Assembly: GCA_020847015.1 (NCBI GenBank)
Contig: JADLCW010000244.1
Location: forward strand, 1 to 5,067
Direction: 5' to 3'
From: Thermomicrobiales bacterium
GTDB lineage: Bacteria; Chloroflexota; Chloroflexia; Thermomicrobiales; UBA6265
DNA length: 5,067 bases
Below the pieces are notes generated by a model that worked only from the letters and a program-made list of their open reading frames with translations, searched no databases and had not been told where the DNA came from. Each line of letters begins with the position of its first letter. The first letter of the stretch is position 1. The position numbers were made by a program, and so were the translations under genes. Below, in pieces: positions 1 to 5,067 of this stretch.

Positions 1-3000
1 AATATCTGGTGTTTCAGAACCCCGCGCTCATCGAGGCGGTCCACGCCTCGTTTCTCGAGGTTGGCGTGGATGTCATCGAGACCGACACCTTCGGCGGCAA
101 TCGACTCAAACTGGAGGAGTACGGACTCGGCGAGCGCACCTACGAGCAGAATCGAATCGCCGCCGAACTGGCCCGCCGCCTGGCCGATCGCTTTTCGACA
201 TCGGATCATCCGCGTTTCGTGGCCGGCGCTATCGGCCCCAGTGGATTGCTTCCCGCCTCGGAAGATCCGCTGCTGGGCGACGTCCGGTTTGGCGAGGTGG
301 TCGAGTTGTTTCTCGATCAGGTTCGCGGGTTGGTCGACGGCGGTGTCGATGTGCTGCTGATCGAAACCACCCAGGACATGCTGGAGCTGAAGGCCGTCGT
401 TCACGCCATCTGCCGTGCGCGGGAGGAAACCGGCGTGCGCGTGCCGATTCAGGCGCAGGTCACGCTGATGCCGAGCGGCCGCATGCTGCTGGGGTCCGAC
501 ATCGCGGCCGTGCTGACCGTGCTGGAAGCGTTGCCGGTCGATATCGTCGGGCTCAACTGCTCGACCGGACCCGAGTTGATGCGCGAACCGGCGCGCTTTC
601 TCGGGCAGTACAGCACGCGGCCGGTGGCCATCATCCCCAATGCCGGCATCCCGGAAAATGTCAACGGCAAGGCAGTATTTCCACTGCCGCCGGACGCGAT
701 GGCCCATCAACTCCGGGGGATGGTCGAGGAGTTCGGCGTTGGTCTCGTCGGGGGATGCTGCGGCACGACGCCGGAGCATTTGGCTGCGCTCGTGCGGGAG
801 ATCGGTCGACGGCCGACTTCGGCGCGACCGGCAAAACCGCTGGCGCAATTGGCCAGCATGGTGCGCGCGGTCGATCTCGACCAGAAACCGGCGCCATTGA
901 TCGTCGGCGAGCGGGTCAACACCCTCGGTTCGCGTCGGGTCAAGCGGTTGGCGCTGGCCGACGATCTTGACGGCATCGCCGATGTGGCGCGCGGGCAGGT
1001 GGACGAGGGAGCGCATGCCCTCGATGTCTGCGTCGCGACAACCGAGCGCACCGACGAGCGCGACACCCTGCGCAAGCTGGTCAAGAAGCTGGCGCTCAGC
1101 GTCGAGGCGCCGCTGGTGCTCGACTCCACGGAAGCCGATGTGTTGCAGGACGCGCTGGAACAGTATCCAGGACGGGCGCTGGTCAACTCCATCAACATGG
1201 AAAATGGCCGCCAGCGCATCGAGGCGGTGATGCCTCATGTCGTCGCGCACGGCGCCGCGGTCGTCGCCATGACCATCGATGAGGAGGGGATGGCCAAATC
1301 GACTGGGCGCAAGGCGGAGGTGGCGCGCAAGATCTACGACATCGTCGTCGGCGAATACGGGTTGTCGCCGGAGGCGCTGGTGTATGACCCGCTGACCTTC
1401 CCGCTCTCCACCGGCGACGAGGAGCTGGCCCGCTCGGCCGTCGAGACGATCGAGGGCATCCGGCGCATCGAAGCAGAATTGCAGGGGGTGCGCACTATCC
1501 TCGGCATCTCCAATGTTTCGTTCGGGTTGGCTCCGGCCGCCCGCAAGGTCGTCAACGCCGTTTTTCTCTACCATGCCGTGCAGGCCGGGCTGGACATGGC
1601 CATCGTTCATCCCTCCCATGTGGTGCCCTTCGCCGAAATCCCGGCCGAGGATCGCGTGCTGGCCGAGGATCTCGTCCTGGCTCGCCGGCCCGATGCGCTG
1701 CAGCGACTGATCGAGCGATTCGCAGGGCGACAGGAAGCGGACGACGGCTCCGGCCCTGACCCGATGCTGGAGATGAGTGTCGAGGCGCGCTTGCACTACC
1801 GCATCGTTCATCGCAAGAAGGAAGGAATCGAGAACGATATTGACGAGGCAGTCGGCCGGCAGGACGCCGTCGTCGTGCTCAACGATGTGCTGCTGCCGGC
1901 GATGAAAGAGGTCGGCGACAAGTTTGGCGCGGGCGAGCTAATCCTGCCCTTCGTGCTGCAATCAGCCGAAGCGATGAAGCGGGCGGTGGCCCGGCTGGAG
2001 ACCTATCTCGACCGACAGGAGGGAGTCGCCAAGGGTACGGTGGTGCTGGCGACCGTGTTCGGCGATGTGCATGACATCGGCAAGAACCTCGTCAACACGA
2101 TCCTGACCAACAACGGCTACACCGTGCACGATCTCGGCAAACAAGTGCCGGTCAGCCGCATCATCGAAAAGGCGGTCGAAACCAACGCCACCGCGATCGG
2201 GTTGTCGGCGCTGCTGGTGTCGACCTCCAAACAGATGCCGCTCTGCGTGAAGGAGCTGCACCGGGCGGGATTGCGGTTCCCGGTCATCATCGGCGGAGCC
2301 GCCATCAACCGCGCCTATGCCCAGCGCACGCTCTTCATAGAAGAGGCGGAGCCATATGCATCGGGGGTGTTCTACGCCAAGGACGCCTTCGAGGGATTGT
2401 CGCTGATGGACCGCCTGACCGACCCCGCGGCGCGGCCCAGTCTGGTCGAGACGACGATCGATACGGCGCGTCGCATGCTGGCGCGACCCGGCCGGGCAGC
2501 CTTCACCGTGCCGGAGGAGGCCGCGGCCACCGATGGCTCCACGGTGCGCCCGGTCGAACCGCCAACGCCGCCCTTTTGGGGAGCGCGGGAAATGACCGAC
2601 ATCGCCTTCACCGACTTGTGGCCGTGTCTGGACCTGAAAACGCTGTTCCGTCTGCACTGGGGCGGCAAGGGGCTCAAAGACGAGGCATGGGAGCGCATGC
2701 AGCAGGACGAGTTCTTGCCCCGTCTGGAGCGCATGCTGGAGGCGGCTGAGCGCGAGGAGTGGCTGTTGCCGCGCGTGCGCTACGGGTACTACCCGGCAAA
2801 TCGCGAGGGCAACGATCTGGTCGTGTTCGCTCCGGACGGGGCGGAGCGCGAGATCGCCCGCTTCGCCTTCCCGCGCCAGCCGCGCCGCGATCGGCTCTGT
2901 CTGGCCGACTACTTCCTGCCGCTCGAGGCCGGCCGGCGTGATGTGGCCATCTTCCAGATCGTGACAATGGGCTCCGAAGCGACTGCTCGCACGGAACGGC

Positions 3001-3332
3001 TACAAGCCGCCGGCGAATACGCCGAAAGCTACTTCAGCCATGGGTTGAGCGTGCAATGCGCCGAGGGGTTGGCCGAGTACACGCAGCGGCGCATCCGCCG
3101 CGAATTGGGGCTGGCGGAGGAGCAGGGCAAGCGTTACTCGTGGGGGTACCCGAGCTGCCCGGATCTGAGCCAGCACGCGATGGTCGCGCGTTTGCTGGTC
3201 CCGGCCGCCATTGGCGTGCGGCTGACCGATGGATTTCAGTTCGAGCCGGAGCAAACGACGGCGGCGCTCACGATCGCTCATCCCGATGCGCGCTACTTCG
3301 CGCTGGCGCGCAGCGGCGACGGAGCGGAATGA
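1..3332 (+). CDS. metH: Cobalamin-dependent methionine synthase MetH, 5'-truncated by the window edge
   Basis: This cytoplasmic enzyme transfers a methyl group from 5-methyltetrahydrofolate via cobalamin to homocysteine, giving methionine and tetrahydrofolate. The frame is open from base 3. The GTG at 9 is not the true start, because homology is already running (FQNPALIEAVH, then IETDTFGGNR) and the usual N-terminal LDGAMGT-type segment is missing. Residues are counted from that GTG. The homocysteine domain (about 1-285) has zinc ligands C184 (NCSTG), C250 and C251 (GGCCGTTPEH). The pterin domain (about 295-565) has GERVNTLGSR at 300-309, D339 and a SNVSFGL motif. The B12 cap spans about 586-670. 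The B12-binding domain (about 675-810) has DVHDIGKN at 686-693, with H688 the lower cobalt ligand, plus S733-x-L735 and GGAA at 762-765. The AdoMet reactivation domain (about 856-1100) has YYPAN near 927-931 and R1042 before GYPSCPD. The visible 1107 residues plus a missing 30-45 fit a full MetH; E. coli MetH is about 1227. No internal stop or frameshift is seen. Confidence 0.97.
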   Translation, partial: YLVFQNPALIEAVHASFLEVGVDVIETDTFGGNRLKLEEYGLGERTYEQNRIAAELARRLADRFSTSDHPRFVAGAIGPSGLLPASEDPLLGDVRFGEVVELFLDQVRGLVDGGVDVLLIETTQDMLELKAVVHAICRAREETGVRVPIQAQVTLMPSGRMLLGSDIAAVLTVLEALPVDIVGLNCSTGPELMREPARFLGQYSTRPVAIIPNAGIPENVNGKAVFPLPPDAMAHQLRGMVEEFGVGLVGGCCGTTPEHLAALVREIGRRPTSARPAKPLAQLASMVRAVDLDQKPAPLIVGERVNTLGSRRVKRLALADDLDGIADVARGQVDEGAHALDVCVATTERTDERDTLRKLVKKLALSVEAPLVLDSTEADVLQDALEQYPGRALVNSINMENGRQRIEAVMPHVVAHGAAVVAMTIDEEGMAKSTGRKAEVARKIYDIVVGEYGLSPEALVYDPLTFPLSTGDEELARSAVETIEGIRRIEAELQGVRTILGISNVSFGLAPAARKVVNAVFLYHAVQAGLDMAIVHPSHVVPFAEIPAEDRVLAEDLVLARRPDALQRLIERFAGRQEADDGSGPDPMLEMSVEARLHYRIVHRKKEGIENDIDEAVGRQDAVVVLNDVLLPAMKEVGDKFGAGELILPFVLQSAEAMKRAVARLETYLDRQEGVAKGTVVLATVFGDVHDIGKNLVNTILTNNGYTVHDLGKQVPVSRIIEKAVETNATAIGLSALLVSTSKQMPLCVKELHRAGLRFPVIIGGAAINRAYAQRTLFIEEAEPYASGVFYAKDAFEGLSLMDRLTDPAARPSLVETTIDTARRMLARPGRAAFTVPEEAAATDGSTVRPVEPPTPPFWGAREMTDIAFTDLWPCLDLKTLFRLHWGGKGLKDEAWERMQQDEFLPRLERMLEAAEREEWLLPRVRYGYYPANREGNDLVVFAPDGAEREIARFAFPRQPRRDRLCLADYFLPLEAGRRDVAIFQIVTMGSEATARTERLQAAGEYAESYFSHGLSVQCAEGLAEYTQRRIRRELGLAEEQGKRYSWGYPSCPDLSQHAMVARLLVPAAIGVRLTDGFQFEPEQTTAALTIAHPDARYFALARSGDGAE

Positions 3333-3366
3333 GCCGCCGGTGCGCTACGATGCGACGCATGGCGGC
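3333..3366 (+). other. Weak imperfect hairpin in the metH-protease gap
   Basis: The bases right after the metH stop can fold: GCCGCC at 3333-3338 pairs with GGCGGC at 3361-3366, and TGCG at 3341-3344 pairs with CGCA at 3356-3359 around an 11-base loop, with small unpaired bases between the two stems. No T-run follows, so it is not a standard intrinsic terminator. It could attenuate or protect the transcript between the two genes, or be chance in GC-rich DNA. I see no convincing -35/-10 promoter in this 63-base gap. Confidence 0.25.
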
Positions 3367-3383
3367 GGGAGCATGAAGCTGGC

Positions 3384-3390
3384 GGAGGGG
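3384..3390 (+). promoter_or_regulatory. Ribosome binding site of the serine protease gene
   Basis: GGAGGGG lies five bases before the GTG at 3396 and contains the GGAGG Shine-Dalgarno core, seven bases from the start codon. It decides the start: the ATG at 3373 is in another frame, and the next in-frame ATG (3471, residue 26) falls inside the signal-peptide hydrophobic core and would leave it without its basic N-terminus. Confidence 0.75.
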
Positions 3391-3395
3391 GTTAC

Positions 3396-3521
3396 GTGTC
3401 GAAAAATGGTAGGGGACTGGGGCGGCTGGGACTGTTGGCGACACTGATCGTGGCCACGATCGTGGCGGGGATGCTGATAGCACTGGTCCCGATCGCCGAT
3501 CCGGCGGCGCAGGCGGCGGCG
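3396..3521 (+). other. Signal peptide of the serine protease
   Basis: Residues 1-42 of the protease show an N-region with K3, R6 and R10, a long hydrophobic stretch from about L11 to V31, and a small-residue C-region ending AAQAAA. Signal peptidase I could cut after A40 (AQA) or A42 (AAA); the coordinates given take A42. There is no twin-arginine motif and no lipobox cysteine, so Sec export to the outside or cell-wall zone is the simplest reading. Confidence 0.75.
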
Positions 3522-4316
3522 CGTGACGACGTTCAAAGCCGGATCGTCGGCGGATCGATCGTGCCCGACGGCAAATACCGGTTCATGGCCGTCGTCATGA
3601 ACCTGGACCGAGGCCGAAGTCGCGAGGCCCGACGCTGGTGCGGCGGCAGCGTGATTGCGCGGCGCTATGTGCTGACTGCCGCGCATTGCGTGGTCGACTA
3701 CCGTCCGTCTTCGTTGCGGGTCGCCGTCGATCGCACGCGATACAAGAGCAATCGCGGGGTGACGGTCGGCGTGAAGCGCATCCGCATCCATCCCAACTAC
3801 AATCCGATGCAAAGCAGCCAGTATGACGTCGCGGTGCTGAGGCTGGACGGCAAGGCTCGCCGGTCGCGCAACATCCGAGTCGTCGGCGTGAATGACACGC
3901 GTTTCGAGCAGACAGGGCAGCCGGTGCGCGTGGCTGGCTGGGGCGGCGTTCGCGCGCAAGATCCGCTGAGCCTCGTTCCGCCGCAGGTCTACCCGAACGC
4001 CATGCGCGAGGTTGGCGTGCTGGCGGTCGACAATGCCCAATGCGTCAGTGACTACGCCTCGATCGGGAGCCAGTATCCAAGCCTGCTGGTGTACCCGGAG
4101 ACGATGCTTTGCGCCTCCGCTCCCAGAGCCGATTCCTGCCAGGGCGATAGCGGGGGTCCGCTGTTCGCGGTGACGCCAAATGGGTCTTATGTGCAGGTGG
4201 GCATCGTCAGCTTCGGCTACGGGTGCGCCCAGAACGGCTACCCGGGCGTCTACACCCGTCTCAGCAACCCGTCGATCAATGCCTTCATTCGCGACGCCAT
4301 GGCGACGAAGCGCTGA
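3396..4316 (+). CDS. Secreted trypsin-like serine protease zymogen (S1 family)
   Basis: This 306-residue exported endopeptidase is predicted to cut after Arg or Lys. The N-terminus is a signal peptide: basic residues K3, R6 and R10, a hydrophobic core at about 11-31, and an Ala-rich end with candidate cleavage after A40 or A42. A short propeptide follows, ending in the trypsinogen-type activation site R49|IVGG (50-53). The mature S1 domain (50-306) has catalytic H97 (LTAAHC), D144 (YDVAVL) and S252 (CQGDSGGP). D251 is placed to pair with the new N-terminal I50. D246, six residues before S252, matches trypsin D189, and G274 and G284 match G216 and G226, so the specificity pocket is open and acidic. 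Six cysteines fit three conserved pairs: C82-C98, C216-C239 and C248-C277. There is no extra C-terminal domain or anchor. R49 fits its own predicted specificity, so self-activation is likely (inference). It lies 63 bases after metH and 24 bases before a terminator. The physiological substrate is unknown. Confidence 0.95.
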   Translation: MSKNGRGLGRLGLLATLIVATIVAGMLIALVPIADPAAQAAARDDVQSRIVGGSIVPDGKYRFMAVVMNLDRGRSREARRWCGGSVIARRYVLTAAHCVVDYRPSSLRVAVDRTRYKSNRGVTVGVKRIRIHPNYNPMQSSQYDVAVLRLDGKARRSRNIRVVGVNDTRFEQTGQPVRVAGWGGVRAQDPLSLVPPQVYPNAMREVGVLAVDNAQCVSDYASIGSQYPSLLVYPETMLCASAPRADSCQGDSGGPLFAVTPNGSYVQVGIVSFGYGCAQNGYPGVYTRLSNPSINAFIRDAMATKR

Positions 4317-4340
4317 CGCGCGTCTGATCTCGGGGATGCG

Positions 4341-4378
4341 CGTAGGCGCCGGCCGCACGCGGCCGGCGCCTACGTTTT
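4341..4378 (+). terminator. Intrinsic terminator after the serine protease gene
   Basis: A perfect 15-bp inverted repeat (arms 4341-4355 and 4360-4374) encloses the four-base loop CACG, and TTTT follows at once at 4375-4378. The stem is very GC-rich, built around GGCGCCGGCC. It begins 24 bases after the protease stop codon. The opposite strand has no T-run beyond the hairpin, so it should work mainly in the plus direction. The T-tract is short and is then broken by CC, so efficiency may rest on stem strength. Confidence 0.85.
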
Positions 4379-4686
4379 CCGTTTGCGGCGCCAGCGATCG
4401 GCCGCCAATGTCCAGCACCGAGGAGACGCCCGCGGGATGCGTGACCAGCCCAATCGGCAACCGACGATCGCCGCGGCAGCTCGGCGCGCTATGTGCGTCA
4501 TCGGGAGAGAATCCAGGCTCAGCCGCAACCCGGCCAGGGCGCCGGTCGTCATGAGTCGGCTTATCTCCAGCGCTCCGATTCCAACCCGATCGCCGATCGA
4601 GCCAACGGTGCGCCCAACAGCGGTTCGCGCGAATTCGGTCAAGAACCGGGGCATGAACCGCCCCGGCGAGAGACACTCGCCGCGTC

Positions 4687-4977
4687 TCACTGCATCCCGG
4701 TGGAAGAAGTCACCGCCGGCTCCAACAGTAATATCCGGGTCAGTGTCGCCAGTGCGCTGATTTGGCCGCTCTTGATTCCCGCGGGGAACGTGGCGGCCAG
4801 CACGATGGCGTTCGCCGCGTCGCCCCGGCCGGCGTGGATTGTCGGAGCCATGGCGACGCTGGCCGAGTTGCCGCTGACGGCATTGTCGGCTGTAACGTGA
4901 ATGGCGGATTTGGGAGCCAGACTTGCGCGACGACCGAGCGCCGCGCTGATTGCAATCGCGGAGACGACGGAGAGCAT
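4687..4977 (-). CDS. Possible small hypothetical protein, 96 residues, doubtful
   Basis: I do not recognise this product. The ATG-initiated frame begins with a hydrophobic stretch (MLSVVSAIAISAALG) that could be a short signal or membrane segment. It continues rich in Ala, Ser, Asn, Gly and Thr (for example NAVSGNSASVAMAP) and ends with TGA. Third codon positions look clearly richer in G+C than in the overlapping minus-strand 4370-5062 frame, which favours it mildly. Against it: only a weak AGG lies upstream, the hydrophobic start lacks early basic residues, there is no known domain, and the plus frame 4493-4900 shares the same third-position bias because its third positions fall on the same base pairs. 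The frame stays open upstream to the window edge without protein-like character. It could be a real small exported protein, the remnant of a longer low-complexity surface protein, or chance. Confidence 0.2.
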   Translation of the reverse strand: MLSVVSAIAISAALGRRASLAPKSAIHVTADNAVSGNSASVAMAPTIHAGRGDAANAIVLAATFPAGIKSGQISALATLTRILLLEPAVTSSTGMQ

Positions 4978-4983
4978 GGCGAC

Positions 4984-5015
4984 CTGAAGTAGACATAAAT
5001 AGTGACAAAATCGAG
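4984..5015. promoter_or_regulatory. AT-rich patch, possible regulatory region
   Basis: This stretch, which includes GACATAAATAGTGACAAAAT, is markedly richer in A and T than the rest of the window. On the minus strand it reads TTTTGTCACTATTTATG just upstream of the candidate ATG at 4977, with a TTGTCA resembling a -35 box but no -10 box at normal spacing. On the plus strand CATAAA resembles a -10 box without a matching -35. It could serve a gene in either direction, including one starting near or beyond the right edge. Confidence 0.25.
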
Positions 5016-5067
5016 GTGACCGGGCCGGAGATAGGTGTATCGATCCTGTTCTGGTTGGCCATCGAGC

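Larger units (their letters stand above)
4379..5067. other. About 690 bases without a convincing gene
   Basis: No recognisable protein, tRNA or rRNA is seen on either strand. Several frames are open: plus 4493-4900 (GTG start, no Shine-Dalgarno, hydrophilic Q/P/G-rich first half then a hydrophobic tail), plus 4383-4760, minus 4370-5062 (Arg-rich) and minus 4687-4977. They overlap and compete, as expected where high GC removes stop codons. A small inverted repeat (4646-4652 with 4660-4666, loop ATGAACC) has no T-run. The stretch may be intergenic, a decayed gene, or hold part of a gene continuing past the window. Confidence 0.6.

Noticed and set aside
9..11. GTG at 9 as the real metH start
   Set aside because: The frame is open to base 3, and the sequence from base 9 already matches the interior of the homocysteine domain, so the true start lies upstream of the window.
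707..1219. 170-codon minus-strand frame opposite the pterin domain of metH
   Set aside because: It is Ser/Arg/Thr-rich with no domain and lies wholly inside a confirmed gene on the other strand.
1962..2657. 231-codon minus-strand frame opposite the B12-binding region of metH
   Set aside because: It is antisense to strongly conserved metH coding sequence, has no recognisable motif, and its composition (Arg, His, Gln, Gly) is typical of a high-GC shadow frame.
3350..3376. Eight-codon open frame (MRRMAAGA) in the metH-protease gap as a leader peptide
   Set aside because: No ribosome binding site, no run of regulatory codons and no terminator/antiterminator pair; a frame this short is expected by chance.
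4646..4666. 7-bp inverted repeat with loop ATGAACC as a second terminator
   Set aside because: The stem is short, no T-run follows on either strand, and no supported gene ends next to it.
3345..4676. 443-codon minus-strand open frame opposite the serine protease
   Set aside because: It covers the whole antisense of a gene with intact signal peptide, triad and disulfides. The translation is rich in Arg, His, Ala and Asp without any domain or hydrophobic core, and high GC explains the absence of stops.
4493..4900. 135-codon plus-strand frame with a GTG start
   Set aside because: No Shine-Dalgarno sequence precedes it, it has no homology I recognise, and its third-position G+C bias is shared with the minus-strand 96-codon frame. 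It is kept only as part of the unresolved region.
4370..5062. 230-codon minus-strand frame with ATG at 5062
   Set aside because: It is extremely Arg-rich in its middle, has lower G+C at third positions than the overlapping 96-codon frame, and its stop lies inside the protease terminator stem. No domain is recognisable, though the last 100 residues are somewhat more protein-like.

Overview
This is a GC-rich bacterial window with two well-supported plus-strand genes, a strong terminator, and about 690 bases with no convincing gene. The MetH sequence style, the high GC, the GTG start on the second gene and the secreted trypsin-type protease suggest a Chloroflexota bacterium (for example a Thermomicrobia/Sphaerobacter relative) or possibly an actinobacterium. 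That placement is inference from family resemblance only.

Layout. The window opens inside metH, the cobalamin-dependent methionine synthase. Its extreme N-terminus is cut off by the window edge and it ends with TGA at 3330-3332. All four modules are visible in order: homocysteine/zinc domain, methyltetrahydrofolate (pterin) domain, B12 cap plus B12-binding domain, and AdoMet reactivation domain. After a 63-base gap comes a secreted trypsin-family serine protease zymogen (3396-4316). It has a purine-rich ribosome binding site, a signal peptide, a canonical R|IVGG activation site, a complete His-Asp-Ser triad and a trypsin-type specificity aspartate. A perfect 15-bp GC-rich hairpin followed by TTTT (4341-4378) closes this unit.

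From 4379 to the end, several overlapping frames are open on both strands, but none has a recognisable domain or a convincing ribosome binding site. The best candidate is a 96-residue minus-strand frame (4687-4977), reported at low confidence. An AT-rich patch at about 4984-5015 stands out and may be regulatory.

The two genes have no obvious shared biochemistry. MetH makes methionine and regenerates tetrahydrofolate in the cytoplasm, while the protease acts outside the membrane. They may share a transcript because of the short gap, the lack of a visible terminator between them and the terminator after the second. I see no CRISPR array, mobile element, tRNA, rRNA or novel multi-gene system here. 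The window looks largely ordinary, with the protease the most interesting item.
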